A DNA stretch of 64,000 nt from CAYRFF01 sp964436125 (GTDB lineage Bacteria > Bacteroidota > Bacteroidia > Chitinophagales > Saprospiraceae): NCBI GenBank assembly GCA_964436125.1, contig CAYTBT010000015.1:12297-76296 (forward strand), given 5' to 3'. Position numbers and translations under genes: made by a program. Position 1 is the stretch's first letter. Each line of letters opens with the position of its first letter. The notes under the pieces are model-generated. The model was not told the origin of the DNA, did no database searches, and was given only the letters and a program-made list of their open reading frames with translations. Shown piece by piece: positions 9,115-18,854 of the stretch.

Positions 9115-9882
9115 ATGTTAGATATAAAAAATTTGCACGCAAGTGTAAAAACAGATGATGGTAATGTAGAAATATTGAAGGGAGTTAATCTCCATATTAA
9201 TAAAGGTGAAACACATGCTTTAATGGGCCCCAATGGCTCCGGTAAATCAACACTTTCCTCTGTATTGGCCGGGAAAGAAGAATTTGAAGTCACGGAAGGC
9301 AGCGTAAGCTACATGGGAGAAGATCTTCTCGAGCTAGAGCCGCATGAAAGAGCATGCAGTGGCCTCTTCCTTGCATTTCAATACCCGGTGGAAATTGCCG
9401 GTGTCTCCAATGCCAATTTTCTCCGTGAAGCATTGAATCAGCAGCGGGCATACAACGGCCTAGACAAGATTTCAGCAAGAGATTTCTTGCAGAAAATGCG
9501 AGAACGCGCTGAATGGGTTGAACTCGATAAGAAATTCATCACCCGCTCTGTCAATGAAGGATTCAGTGGCGGAGAGAAGAAACGCAATGAAATCTTTCAA
9601 CTCGCTATGCTTGAACCGAAGCTCGCGATTATGGACGAGACAGATTCAGGTCTCGACATCGACGCCTTGAAGATCGTTTCCAATGGTGTGAATAAAATGC
9701 GCGATGAAAACAGGTCTTTCCTTATCATTACTCATTATCAGAGACTCTTGAATTACATTCAACCTGATTATGTCCACGTATTGATGGATGGAAAAATCGT
9801 AAAGTCCGGTGATAAAAATCTCGCACTCCGCCTTGAAGACGAAGGCTACGATTGGTTAAAAGCAGAACTTCAAACCGCTTAA
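9115..9882 (+). CDS. sufC: Fe-S cluster assembly ATPase SufC
   Basis: ABC-type cytoplasmic ATPase that binds SufB and SufD and drives scaffold rearrangement. At 255 residues it has Walker A GPNGSGKST (38-46), signature FSGGEKKR (150-157) and Walker B IMDETDSGLD (172-181), with the SufC-typical GGEKKRNEI. No transmembrane domain is present, as expected for this family. It is placed between sufB (32 nt) and sufD (11 nt) in the same operon, so co-expression in stoichiometric amounts is likely. Confidence 0.97.
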   Translation: MLDIKNLHASVKTDDGNVEILKGVNLHINKGETHALMGPNGSGKSTLSSVLAGKEEFEVTEGSVSYMGEDLLELEPHERACSGLFLAFQYPVEIAGVSNANFLREALNQQRAYNGLDKISARDFLQKMRERAEWVELDKKFITRSVNEGFSGGEKKRNEIFQLAMLEPKLAIMDETDSGLDIDALKIVSNGVNKMRDENRSFLIITHYQRLLNYIQPDYVHVLMDGKIVKSGDKNLALRLEDEGYDWLKAELQTA

Positions 9883-9893
9883 ATGAATGTATT

Positions 9894-11219
9894 ATGGACA
9901 ATAACGCACAATTACAACTGAAGGAAGCCTTCGGTGTCATGGAATCAAGCTTGAATGGACTCTCCCATTCGCGATTTCACGATGAAAGAAAAAAGGCACT
10001 ACGACTCTTTTCTGAAGTAGGCTTTCCACATAGAAAACACGAGGAATTCAAATATCTCAACCTCGTAAAATTACTGAAAGACGATGTAAAACTCGCTGAA
10101 CGTGAATCAGTGGGACAGGTGAATCTCAATGACTTCCCTATCCCGGATTTTGATGCCTATCGACTCGTATTTGTCGATGGTTTCTTCTCTGATAAGCATA
10201 GTTCAGATTGCATTGACGAAGACGGTATTATTGTAAGCTCCTTAGGCGATGCACAGAAGATGCATACCGACCTCCTCAATGAGAAATTTACCGCTTATGA
10301 CGACAAATCGACCAATCCATTTGCTTTAATGAATTCAGCAATGGCTCGCGATGGAGCCTTCATCCACCTTCAAGCCGGGAAAAGTCTGGATAAACCTGTA
10401 CATATTATCCACATAAATAGCGGCAAACAAGCAGATGCATGGGTTCAACCATCTCACATAATTGCTCTGGAAGAAGGGGCCAAGCTCGATGTTGTACAGA
10501 GCTATTTCTCCGCTGATTCAAGCTGTAAAGATAATGCCGCGGCAATGGTTCAGGTCAATAAAAACGCCGATCTTTCTGTTTATACACATCAAGACCTGAG
10601 CACGGAAGCAACGCATTTTAACACAATTTATGGCTATGCTTATGAGAGTGCTCGGTTTACAAGCTATAGTTGCGTCTTAAATGGCGGGATGATAAGGAAT
10701 AACGTACAAGTTTATCTCGATGATCATTACGCAGAATGTAATATGTACGGGCTGTATGTTCCTACTGAAAGAGAAATCGTCGATAATCATACGATAGTCG
10801 ATCACCGTATCGCCGATTGTGAGAGTAATGAATTGTATAAAGGTGTAGTACTCGATAGAGCCAAGGCAACATTTAACGGAAAAATATTTGTCCGTCAAGA
10901 TGCACAACGCACCAATGCCTTTCAATCCAATAAAAACCTCCTCATCTCCGAGCACGGCACGATTAATACCAAGCCCCAGCTGGAGATATGGGCTGACGAT
11001 GTCAAGTGTACGCATGGCGCCACAATAGGCCAGTTAAATCCCGCAGAGCTTTTCTATATGAAATCACGCGGAATCCCGGAAGATCAGGCCAAGTCTCTTC
11101 TTACCTACGCATTTGCCGGCGATATCTTGCAACGTTTTAAGATTGAGGACTATAAAAACTTCTGCCATAAAATGTTGGCTAAGAAGCTGGATTTTGAAGG
11201 TATTGAAAGCTTTGTTTAA
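9894..11219 (+). CDS. sufD: Fe-S cluster assembly protein SufD
   Basis: Partner of SufB in the SufBC2D scaffold. The chosen start is the ATG at 9894 (MDNNAQLQLKE), 11 nt after sufC; the frame is open further upstream but that overlaps sufC. The product has 441 residues: an N-terminal helical part (HRKHEEFKYLNL, conserved in SufD) and a C-terminal beta-helix half with NTKPQLEIWADDVKCTHGAT and a final SRGIPEDQAKSLL segment. The SufB C-terminal cysteine cluster is absent, as in SufD. sufS starts immediately after the stop codon, with no spacer. Confidence 0.96.
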   Translation: MDNNAQLQLKEAFGVMESSLNGLSHSRFHDERKKALRLFSEVGFPHRKHEEFKYLNLVKLLKDDVKLAERESVGQVNLNDFPIPDFDAYRLVFVDGFFSDKHSSDCIDEDGIIVSSLGDAQKMHTDLLNEKFTAYDDKSTNPFALMNSAMARDGAFIHLQAGKSLDKPVHIIHINSGKQADAWVQPSHIIALEEGAKLDVVQSYFSADSSCKDNAAAMVQVNKNADLSVYTHQDLSTEATHFNTIYGYAYESARFTSYSCVLNGGMIRNNVQVYLDDHYAECNMYGLYVPTEREIVDNHTIVDHRIADCESNELYKGVVLDRAKATFNGKIFVRQDAQRTNAFQSNKNLLISEHGTINTKPQLEIWADDVKCTHGATIGQLNPAELFYMKSRGIPEDQAKSLLTYAFAGDILQRFKIEDYKNFCHKMLAKKLDFEGIESFV

Positions 11220-12458
11220 ATGATGCAGACTGTTCAGAAAAATATTGCAGAAATTCGGAGTGATTTTCCGGCTTTGCAACAGTCGGTGAACGGTAGTGAT
11301 TTAATTTACTTTGACAATGGTGCTTCCGCGCAGAAACCGCAGGTGGTTATCGATGCGATTACTGATCTGTATGGAAATTACTACAGCAATGTGCATCGTG
11401 GTGTGCACAGCTTGAGTCAGATCGCTACGGAAGCTTATGAAAAGGTGCGTCATAAGGTACAGAATCTTATTCATGCAGCTTCCGCAAATGAGATTGTTTA
11501 TACCTACGGAACTACGGATGCTATTAATCTTGTGAGTCGTACTTATGGTGAGAAATTTATCGGTGAAGGTGATGAAATAATCATCACGCAGATGGATCAT
11601 CATGCCAATATCGTTCCATGGCAGATTCTCGCTGAGAAAACTGGTGCCAAGATTGTTCCATGGCTCCTGGAAAAAGATAGTACACTGTCTCTGGAAAGCT
11701 TGCAGGAACTCATCAATTCCAAGACAAAATTTCTCGCTGTTTCCCACATTTCCAATGTCCTCGGGATTATTAATCCTATTAAAGAGATCTGTGCCATCGC
11801 ACATGAACACCAGGTTCCCGTCCTCGTTGACGGAGCGCAAGGTATCGTGCATGAACGCGTAGATGTACAGGAAATGGATGCAGATTTCTATGTTTTTTCT
11901 GCGCATAAATTATTGGGCCCGACCGGAGTAGGAATTTTATATGCCAAGGAAAAGTATCTCGCCGCAATGCCACCTTTTCGCGGTGGAGGAGATATGATTG
12001 ATCAGGTTAAACTTGAGCATAGTACTTATAATGAGCTCCCCTTTAAATTTGAAGCCGGTACGCCCAATATCGCCGGTGTCATAGGATTTGGGGCAGCTAT
12101 TGATTATGTTGAGGAACTGGGATTATCATACATTGAAGATAGAGAAAAACTCTTACATCATCATTTTCTGGCTGCGATGAAGGAGATTGAGGGCATACGG
12201 CTTCTCGGTGATCATGAAAACAGTCCTTCAACAGCGGTATTTACCTTCGTTCATGAAAAAGCCCATGCATTTGATCTGGGAATGATGCTGGATCAGCAAG
12301 GTGTTGCAGTCCGCACAGGACATCATTGCTGTCAACCATTAATGAATTTTTATGGCATTACGAGCACTACTCGGGCTTCATTGATGTTCTATAATACGGT
12401 GGAAGAAATAAATTTATTTGCAAAAGTTTTAAAAAGAGCAATTGAGATATGCCAGTAA
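11220..12458 (+). CDS. sufS: Cysteine desulfurase SufS
   Basis: PLP enzyme that removes sulfur from cysteine as a persulfide for SufE/SufBCD. At 412 residues it shows the PLP lysine K230 in SAHKLLGPTGVG and the catalytic cysteine C370 in RTGHHC, the group II (SufS/CsdA) arrangement. MDHHANIVPW (125-134) covers the cofactor-stacking histidine region. The ATG follows the sufD stop directly, and its 3' end overlaps sufE by 10 nt, both signs of tight coupling. A copy of the recurrent 14-bp motif lies inside the gene at 11477-11490. Confidence 0.97.
   Translation: MMQTVQKNIAEIRSDFPALQQSVNGSDLIYFDNGASAQKPQVVIDAITDLYGNYYSNVHRGVHSLSQIATEAYEKVRHKVQNLIHAASANEIVYTYGTTDAINLVSRTYGEKFIGEGDEIIITQMDHHANIVPWQILAEKTGAKIVPWLLEKDSTLSLESLQELINSKTKFLAVSHISNVLGIINPIKEICAIAHEHQVPVLVDGAQGIVHERVDVQEMDADFYVFSAHKLLGPTGVGILYAKEKYLAAMPPFRGGGDMIDQVKLEHSTYNELPFKFEAGTPNIAGVIGFGAAIDYVEELGLSYIEDREKLLHHHFLAAMKEIEGIRLLGDHENSPSTAVFTFVHEKAHAFDLGMMLDQQGVAVRTGHHCCQPLMNFYGITSTTRASLMFYNTVEEINLFAKVLKRAIEICQ
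11477..11490 (+). repeat. Recurrent 14-bp motif, exact copy inside sufS
   Basis: Exact AGCTTCCGCAAATG within sufS, encoding Ala-Ser-Ala-Asn at residues 87-90. Being in a coding region, it cannot be explained by promoter consensus alone. Confidence 0.7.
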
Positions 12459-12889
12459 ATGGGCGGACACATATCGACGAAATACAAGATGAAATCGTGG
12501 CAGAATTTGCCATGTTTGATGATAAAATGGGCAAATATGAGTATCTCATGGATCTCGGTAGAGAATTGCCCGGCATAGATGAGAAATATAAGATAGATAG
12601 TAACATTGTCAAGGGCTGTCAGTCCACAGTATGGTTGTATTCAGAATTTGCTGAAGATGGTACAGTAAATTTTTATGCGGAAAGCGATGCTTTTATCGTG
12701 CGTGGAATGGTCGCATTATTGTTGCGGATTTATTCCGGTCAACCGGCTGAAGATATTATCCGGTCCGACAGTCATTTTATCGATGAAATAGGCTTAAACA
12801 ACCTCCTTTCATCCAATCGTTCCAATGGTCTCGCATCTATGTTAAAACAAATGAAATATTATGCTATTGCATATTCACATAAATCATAA
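12449..12889 (+). CDS. sufE: Sulfur transfer protein SufE
   Basis: Accepts persulfide sulfur from SufS and delivers it to SufB. At 146 residues it has the acceptor cysteine C57 in VKGCQSTVW, the SufE/CsdE hallmark, and the family's DKYEYLMDLGR-like segment (here GKYEYLMDLGRELP). The start at 12449 overlaps the last 10 nt of sufS; no later ATG preserves the family N-terminus as well. It is followed after 3 nt by the SufT-like gene. Confidence 0.95.
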   Translation: MPVNGRTHIDEIQDEIVAEFAMFDDKMGKYEYLMDLGRELPGIDEKYKIDSNIVKGCQSTVWLYSEFAEDGTVNFYAESDAFIVRGMVALLLRIYSGQPAEDIIRSDSHFIDEIGLNNLLSSNRSNGLASMLKQMKYYAIAYSHKS

Positions 12890-12892
12890 ATT

Positions 12893-13246
12893 ATGGAAGA
12901 AACACAAGCAGACGATATAAAGAAAGAAAAAACCGATACACAGATTGCACTTGAAAATGAGATGATCAAAGTACTCCGGCAGATTTATGATCCGGAAATA
13001 CCGGTAAATATTTATGATCTAGGATTGATTTATAAGTGTGAAGTGGATGAAGAGCTTGTCGGCGACGTTGTAATGACACTTACAACGCCTAATTGTCCCG
13101 TAGCTGATTCTCTTCCTCAACAAGTAAACATGAGTCTCAATATGATTGAGGGCTTGAATGGTGTTAACCTCGATCTTACTTTCAGGCCGCCATGGACAAT
13201 GGATATGATGTCTGACGAAGCTAAGCTTGAACTGGGAATGCTGTAA
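12893..13246 (+). CDS. sufT: MIP18/DUF59-family Fe-S assembly protein (SufT-like)
   Basis: Auxiliary factor of Fe-S cluster maturation, of the same family as PaaD and the CIA protein MIP18. The 117 residues contain DPEIPVNIYDLGLIY (33-47) and TTPNCPVAD around C68, the family's conserved features. It starts 3 nt after sufE and closes the suf operon, which favours SufT over PaaD; no phenylacetate oxygenase genes are in the window. The first 20 residues are charged and poorly conserved. A 7-bp inverted repeat follows at 13261-13284. Confidence 0.88.
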   Translation: MEETQADDIKKEKTDTQIALENEMIKVLRQIYDPEIPVNIYDLGLIYKCEVDEELVGDVVMTLTTPNCPVADSLPQQVNMSLNMIEGLNGVNLDLTFRPPWTMDMMSDEAKLELGML

Positions 13247-13260
13247 GTATAAATAGGTGA

Positions 13261-13284
13261 ATGTCATCTATTTCTTTATGACAT
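13261..13284 (+). terminator. Inverted repeat after the suf operon
   Basis: ATGTCAT and ATGACAT, a perfect 7-bp inverted repeat with a 10-nt T-rich loop, lie 14 nt after the SufT-like stop and between convergent genes. No T-run follows; terminator role is tentative. Confidence 0.35.
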
Positions 13285-13361
13285 ATCAGTTTGTCTAGCC
13301 AGATTGACCGGCAGTTAAAACACAATAAAGGGACGAGCAATCACACGGACTATTCTTTATC

Positions 13362-15098
13362 CTATTTTTTCCGTGCATATTTAAGATCACCGCCGACAAT
13401 TGTATAAAGTACTTGTGCGTCGGGGATTTCATTGACATCGCAGTTGAGTAGATTTTTATTGAGAATTACGATATCAGCCAGCATACCCACGGCAATACTC
13501 CCCTTTTCATCTTCTGCAAATTCTGCATAAGCATTACCGTAGGTGTAAATCTTCAGCGCTTTCTGTCTGCTTACCGATTGTTCAGGGAAAAATGCCGTAT
13601 CCAACACCGGAGATTTTCTCGTGATGGCTGCATAGAGATTGGCAAATGGGTCAACTTTCTCAACGGGTGCATCGGTGCCGAATGCGAGCCTGGCACCGCT
13701 ATCGAGCAGACTTTTCCAGACATAAGCACCTTCACGTGCTCGTTGTACGCCGAGCCTGTCAATAACATAAGGCGCATCGGAAGTACAATGTATGGGCTGC
13801 ATAGATGCAATGATTCCGAGTTTATGGAATCGCGGAATATCCACGGGATTAAGATGTTGAGCATGTTCAATACGCCAGCGAGCATCCGGAGAAACACCGA
13901 TCTCCTCATAAATATCAAGCACTTCCCTATTGGCGCGGTCGCCGATCGCATGGATACACATCTGTAAGCCGAGTTCTTGTGCGATACGAGCAGATTTTAA
14001 CAAAGTATCAACGGGTGTTACATTCTGACCGCGATAGCCCGGTTTATCGGTATAATCATCTAGCAGCCATGCACCGCGTGACCCAAGGGCTCCATCCATA
14101 TATCCTTTTACCGACCGACAGGTAAAGAAGGCGAGACTATCCGTACTCTGACAGAAGGTGGAAATAGTGGATCTTGATTGATTTCTGAGTTCATCTTCTG
14201 ATAGCATACTATATAATCGCATATCTAGTTCTCCTTCCTGCGCAAGCTCTTTAAATCTTTCTGCTTGCTCTAGTGAAATTCCGGCATCGTGAAGGGATGT
14301 AACACCATATTTCAAACATACTTTCTCGGCGAGCTGAACATATTTTAACCAATCTTGTATTTTCTGTTCATCGGAGCGGCTGTCTTGAATTGAATCATAA
14401 ACAGAACGAATTAAATTCATCGCATTTTCTTGAAAAATACCAATTGCCAGGCCATTATTGTTTCGCAAAATTTTTCCTCCTTCGGGCGAAGGTGTATTTG
14501 CATTAATCCCGGCGAGCTTCATTGCCATTTCATTGGCCAGGAGGCCGTGTCCACTAGCGTGTACGAGTACAACCGGATTATCCGGAGAAACAGCATTCAA
14601 TTCTTTATTGGAGGGAAAGCCATTCACGCTATATGCCGGTTTATCCGTCCACTTTTCTTGGTGCCAGCCACGGCCGATGATCCACTCACCCGGCCTAGCA
14701 TTTTTTACTCTTGCGGCAATTGAGTCAAGGAGACCTTGCCAGGTATGCGTTCCCAGCAAGTTCACCTGCATCTGCGCTTTCCCAATGCCGATAAAATGCG
14801 CATGAGCGTCGATAAACCCCGGCATAACAAAGTTTCCATCGGCATTTATCGTATCATCTGCCGCCCATTGCTTCGTCCCTGCATTTGCGTAAGCATAAAT
14901 GGTATCACCTTTAATAAGAATATCCAATTTTTTCAATTCTCCCGAAGGCATTAAAACATTGCCTTCTTGAATGAGCATTGTATGACTTTTATCAGGAACA
15001 GAGGAAGTACTGCATGAAGTAATGAGAAGGCCAAGGATTAAGAATAGGAATAGCATGATGGAAATTTTATATTGGAAGCTCAATATAAGGGAATTCAT
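13362..15098 (-). CDS. Amidohydrolase lipoprotein (YtcJ-like)
   Basis: A metal-dependent hydrolase of the amidohydrolase superfamily, probably lipid-anchored outside the cytoplasm. Of 578 residues, the first 29 form a signal with lipobox-like LLITSC (Cys29). The metal ligands are visible as GFIDAHAHF (HxH at 99-101), MCIHAIGDRAN and FGTDAPVEKVDPF, and the DGALGSRGAWL segment is typical of the YtcJ/TAACT group. Substrate cannot be inferred; an N-acyl or amide-bearing small molecule is plausible. It is convergent with the suf operon and divergent from the YrdC-like gene. A copy of the 14-bp motif lies within the coding region (14882-14895). Confidence 0.85.
   Translation of the reverse strand: MNSLILSFQYKISIMLFLFLILGLLITSCSTSSVPDKSHTMLIQEGNVLMPSGELKKLDILIKGDTIYAYANAGTKQWAADDTINADGNFVMPGFIDAHAHFIGIGKAQMQVNLLGTHTWQGLLDSIAARVKNARPGEWIIGRGWHQEKWTDKPAYSVNGFPSNKELNAVSPDNPVVLVHASGHGLLANEMAMKLAGINANTPSPEGGKILRNNNGLAIGIFQENAMNLIRSVYDSIQDSRSDEQKIQDWLKYVQLAEKVCLKYGVTSLHDAGISLEQAERFKELAQEGELDMRLYSMLSEDELRNQSRSTISTFCQSTDSLAFFTCRSVKGYMDGALGSRGAWLLDDYTDKPGYRGQNVTPVDTLLKSARIAQELGLQMCIHAIGDRANREVLDIYEEIGVSPDARWRIEHAQHLNPVDIPRFHKLGIIASMQPIHCTSDAPYVIDRLGVQRAREGAYVWKSLLDSGARLAFGTDAPVEKVDPFANLYAAITRKSPVLDTAFFPEQSVSRQKALKIYTYGNAYAEFAEDEKGSIAVGMLADIVILNKNLLNCDVNEIPDAQVLYTIVGGDLKYARKK
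14882..14895 (-). repeat. Recurrent 14-bp motif, near copy inside the amidohydrolase
   Basis: Minus-strand TGCTTACGCAAATG, 13 of 14, in the coding sense of the gene (Ala-Tyr-Ala-Asn-Ala). Confidence 0.6.
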
Positions 15099-15247
15099 GT
15101 AAACTATGAACTATATTATGTGATTGAATTTATGAATGTGAAAAATATGGAATTCCACCTATTTTTATGACAACAGACATAAGGATTCTATGGAAAATTT
15201 AAACCATTGGAAGCTCTGGAGGTTTAAATAATGAGGAGAGAGATGAG

Positions 15248-15835
15248 ATGAATGACATGAAAATATTTAAGCAATATAAACCGGAAATGGCAGACCTTGT
15301 GAAAGCAGGGAATGTTCTGCTGCATCCTACAGATACTGTCTGGGGCCTTGCCGCTATCATGTCGGATAGAGATGCTGTAAATAAAATATACGAGATAAAA
15401 CACCGACCGCGTAGCAAGCCACTTCTCTTGCTTGTTGACAATATTGAGCGCTTAAAGAAGTATGTTCTGAAACTTCATCCACGTATTGAAACTCTCTTGA
15501 GTTATCATGTGCGTCCCTTAACTATTATTTATGATAAATCTCGCGATATTCCGGATTATCTTACTGCAGAAGATGGATCTATTGCGATAAGAATCGTCCG
15601 TGATCTTGCTTGTCAGAAATTAATTAAAGATATCGATGCCCCCATTGTATCTACTTCAGCCAATCTTGCGGGTGATGGCACTCCGAGTTCATTTGACTCT
15701 ATCTCTCCGAGAATTCTAAATGCTGTTGATATTCTTTTTCGCCCGGATATCAGCATCCACAAAAGCAATGGTCAATCTTCCGTAATAGTCCGTCTCGATA
15801 GAGATACAGAGGAACTTATTTTCTTGAGGGAATAA
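15248..15835 (+). CDS. YrdC/Sua5-family protein (threonylcarbamoyl-AMP synthase-like)
   Basis: This family makes threonylcarbamoyl-AMP, the intermediate for t6A37 in ANN-decoding tRNAs. The 195 residues carry HPTDTVWGL at about 26-34, KHRPRSKPL at about 50-58 and the SANLAGDGTPSSF segment, all YrdC-domain features; the C-terminal Sua5 domain is missing, so it is a short TsaC- or YciO-type protein. An in-frame ATG nine nt downstream (15257) is an equally good start. It is a monocistronic plus-strand gene between two minus-strand genes. TsaC versus YciO cannot be decided by eye, so no symbol is given. Confidence 0.85.
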   Translation: MNDMKIFKQYKPEMADLVKAGNVLLHPTDTVWGLAAIMSDRDAVNKIYEIKHRPRSKPLLLLVDNIERLKKYVLKLHPRIETLLSYHVRPLTIIYDKSRDIPDYLTAEDGSIAIRIVRDLACQKLIKDIDAPIVSTSANLAGDGTPSSFDSISPRILNAVDILFRPDISIHKSNGQSSVIVRLDRDTEELIFLRE

Positions 15836-15919
15836 TAAGCAAGTGCCTTATTTTGGCAAGTATAGTTTACCGGTGAGCGGCGTATTCCTCATTCTTCCTT
15901 ATCAGAGAAATACGGGCAA

Positions 15920-18178
15920 TTAATCTAACAGTGTTGCTATCCCTTCTTTTTTAATGACATTTCCGCGTGGATCGGTAAAGCGGACACGGACTATATAAAC
16001 TCCTTGTGGTAAGCGTTTCCCCGTATTCATATATAATCCATTCCACGTTGCCAGGGGATCATCTGTCTCAAATACTCTTTCCCCCCACCGCGTATAAATT
16101 GCCATTGTGAAGTTCTCGATAAATGGGAAATATCCTTCACCGCGATAGCCATCATTTATTCCATCTCTATCCGGTGTAAAAGCTGTCGGCAGAAAATATG
16201 TCGCAACCGGAATTATATCGATAATCCGTTTAAAGGTGTCCACACAGCCGTTAAACGCTTCTGCATAGAGAGTTATCTCTTTGAGTCCGGTGTCCGGAAA
16301 GGTAAATGTAGGGTTAATATCGATGGAAGAACCGTCTTCATCAAATTTCCAGAGATAGTCATTGGCTCCGGTACTTTGATTGGTAAAATTTACTGTTTTA
16401 TTGAATTGAGAGAGCTCTTTAGGTGTGTATGTAAATAGTGCATCGGGTTTTCTATAGATTTCAAAGAAGTCCTTAAATTCCTTTGATTTATAGCAACCTA
16501 TGGGCGAAATAATTTCCAGTGTCAAGTCGAGCACACCAGCTTCTTCAAAGTTAAATTCAGGTGCCATGCCATGATAAATATCGCCGTTGCTGAGATACCA
16601 ATTAATCTCATAGGTAGAATCCAGCGGGTGGGAATTATTGGTGATATTAATTGCAGTATTGGTGCAGATCAATTCCTGGACTATTGAAATGTCAATAACG
16701 GACGGCTTCGGATAGAATGGATAATCGACAAATGAAGTATCAACACAGCCATATACATCTTCAACAGCAAGAGTAACGTGCTTATCACCCGGTTCTGTAA
16801 ATCCGGGATCCGGTTCTTTCAAGCTACTTGTATTTCCCTCTTCAAATATCCAATTATAGCTCGTAATCGCTCCATTGCGCGAGAAGGAATTATTCTCTAC
16901 GTGTACAGAGCTCGCAATGCAAGAATCGCCTTGCAGAGAAAAAATGGACTGAATACTATCCCGTATTTCAACCGTGATAAAAGCGGTATCGGTACAGGAC
17001 TGCAGCCCTTTATTTAAAAACATTCTGACATTGTAAATCCCCGTGTCCGGAAAGGTATAAGATATATTTTTGTCTGTAAAAACATCTTGGCTCCCATCGT
17101 GAAGGTCCACAGTCCATTCATAGGATTGGATAAAATTTTCATCCGTTGACAGGTTTATAAAATCCACGGTATAATCACCACATTGCAAGATTACATATCT
17201 ATTTTCACCGACTTCCTTAGCCTCTATAGCCGCATCTACCTTGGGGATGCATTCTGTCACATTGAATTGAAAATCTCGTTTAACCTTGCTGAGGACAACG
17301 CCATTTTTTATCTGTTCCACACATACACCGACAACATACTGGCCGATTGCAGTCGGTGTTCCGGTAATAATCCCGGTCTGTGGATCAATTTTAAGCTTCG
17401 GATTGGCTTTTAAAGGGTTCTGTGCGGAATATCCACTGACATAAGTGACGGTATTATATGGTGGTCGGGTATCGGGATTGGGCGTAACGCCATTGGGCAA
17501 TTCACTGTTTTCTCCGGGATTGGTCCCCATCTTTCCACCGCCGACAAAGGGTGCGCAGAATGAATACCTAAAAGTTGTCCCCGGGTCATTATCAGAGACT
17601 GATTGATCGACCACGAGTGGATAGCCTGCACATATCGCTATCGGTGGAAAATTATTGAACACCGGCGAATCCGTACATTGTCTCTGCGCTTCAGGCGTTA
17701 ACTCGATGTGGTAAGTCGTACCTACTGAACCCGGATCGACAATATTGACAATTGTGGTATTTCTACAACACCGTTGATATACTATGTGATATGAACTCCT
17801 GCTCTGGAGCAATTTAAGCTTAAATTTATAAACGCCTTTTTCTACACAGACATTGGGAGGCACGGTCATGCAAGGGTTGTTTTTATTGGGATCGAGTTTC
17901 GTCACGACCGGTCTGTCCAGGATTATTGTCCTATAATACGGTTTATCCAGATCATCTCGCCATACCGTTACGGTCGCTGGAGGGGAACCGGGATTGGAGT
18001 CAAAGTCCGCTCCCAGCATTGTACTGCAATCTCTGTACATCGTGATCGTAATCAGGTACATATCATTCCCGAGACATTTATAGGATACCTCGCCGCCTAT
18101 TATATGATATGCTTCAGCGTTAAATGCCCCCAGGAATAATCCTATTATAAGTAAATAAATTCTATAGTGTTTATTCAT
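15920..18178 (-). CDS. PKD-domain surface protein with type IX (CHU_C-like) sorting domain
   Basis: A predicted secreted or cell-surface protein of 752 residues. It has an N-terminal signal peptide (IIGLFLGAFNAEAYH), a Cys-containing N-terminal region opening with HIIGGEVSYKCLGND, several PKD/Ig-like repeats recognised by YTFPDTGIYNVRMF and related TFPDTGLKEI phrases, and a C-terminal domain beginning FLPTAFTPDRDGINDG and containing MAIYTRWGERVF. That C-terminus is the gliding-motility-associated type B sorting domain of the T9SS. The function of the body is unknown; such proteins often act in adhesion or motility. It is preceded by an 890-bp gap carrying the 14-bp motif and a long inverted repeat. 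Confidence 0.88.
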   Translation of the reverse strand: MNKHYRIYLLIIGLFLGAFNAEAYHIIGGEVSYKCLGNDMYLITITMYRDCSTMLGADFDSNPGSPPATVTVWRDDLDKPYYRTIILDRPVVTKLDPNKNNPCMTVPPNVCVEKGVYKFKLKLLQSRSSYHIVYQRCCRNTTIVNIVDPGSVGTTYHIELTPEAQRQCTDSPVFNNFPPIAICAGYPLVVDQSVSDNDPGTTFRYSFCAPFVGGGKMGTNPGENSELPNGVTPNPDTRPPYNTVTYVSGYSAQNPLKANPKLKIDPQTGIITGTPTAIGQYVVGVCVEQIKNGVVLSKVKRDFQFNVTECIPKVDAAIEAKEVGENRYVILQCGDYTVDFINLSTDENFIQSYEWTVDLHDGSQDVFTDKNISYTFPDTGIYNVRMFLNKGLQSCTDTAFITVEIRDSIQSIFSLQGDSCIASSVHVENNSFSRNGAITSYNWIFEEGNTSSLKEPDPGFTEPGDKHVTLAVEDVYGCVDTSFVDYPFYPKPSVIDISIVQELICTNTAINITNNSHPLDSTYEINWYLSNGDIYHGMAPEFNFEEAGVLDLTLEIISPIGCYKSKEFKDFFEIYRKPDALFTYTPKELSQFNKTVNFTNQSTGANDYLWKFDEDGSSIDINPTFTFPDTGLKEITLYAEAFNGCVDTFKRIIDIIPVATYFLPTAFTPDRDGINDGYRGEGYFPFIENFTMAIYTRWGERVFETDDPLATWNGLYMNTGKRLPQGVYIVRVRFTDPRGNVIKKEGIATLLD

Positions 18179-18272
18179 ATTTTTATGGTATCTGCTCTGT
18201 ATTCCGTCCTCCTTATCGATGCTTCGCTCTGTACTTTAATCCTTGCTGTCCTTTTAAGTTAAATTTTCATAT

Positions 18273-18286
18273 AGCTTACGCAAATA
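18273..18286 (+). repeat. Recurrent 14-bp motif, near copy
   Basis: AGCTTACGCAAATA, 13 of 14, 95 nt upstream of the PKD-protein gene; the gene sees TATTTGCGTAAGCT. Confidence 0.6.
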
Positions 18287-18663
18287 TCGGAATTTTCTTT
18301 AAAACAGATTTTCAACTTGCTTGGTTTAAATGGCTTTATTCATGGACATAGCTCTCTTTCTCCTGTTTTCACCTCCTGAACAGCCATTTTTCTTTAATTC
18401 CTCAATAATTTAAGAGCTGATAAACCTAAATCCTCATAGCCTAATGAAATGCAGAATCTTTTATTGTCTGTGCTGAAGGCTTATCATAAAGATTAACACC
18501 TCTTTTCAGAACGTTTTAAACTCAGATCCTCATGGTGTGAATGCTGAACTATAGATGATAGTCGCATGACTTTCAAGATCAAATCTCTTCTAGCACTAAT
18601 AGAGAAGGTTGAGGCGGAGATTCCTATCGCAAGTGGATCGCATCAACTAATCATTGTTGAAGA

Positions 18664-18854
18664 TATGTACTTACCCAAATCATGCATTAGAAATTGAAGA
18701 TAAGCACAAAAGCCTTTGAATACAAGCACTTGCTCGAATTTGGTTCTCACCGTAGTCTTACTACGATTCCGAGCCAAATTCTTGCGCGAGCCCTTGTCTT
18801 CTGTGGCTTTTGCACTTCCTTTTGCATTTCTATTGCACGTTTTGGGTACTTATG
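18664..18854. repeat. Long imperfect inverted repeat (hairpin/MITE-like)
   Basis: Two arms of about 90 nt pair around the loop TCTTA (18756-18760). Matching blocks from the centre outward are CGTAG/CTACG, AATTTGG/CCAAATT, ACAAG/CTTGT, CAAAAGCC/GGCTTTTG, TAGAAAT/ATTTCTA and TACCCAAA/TTTGGGTA. Small indels and mismatches separate the blocks. No ORF or target-site duplication is evident. The pattern suits a REP- or MITE-like element or a very stable RNA hairpin; no second copy was seen in the window. Confidence 0.7.
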
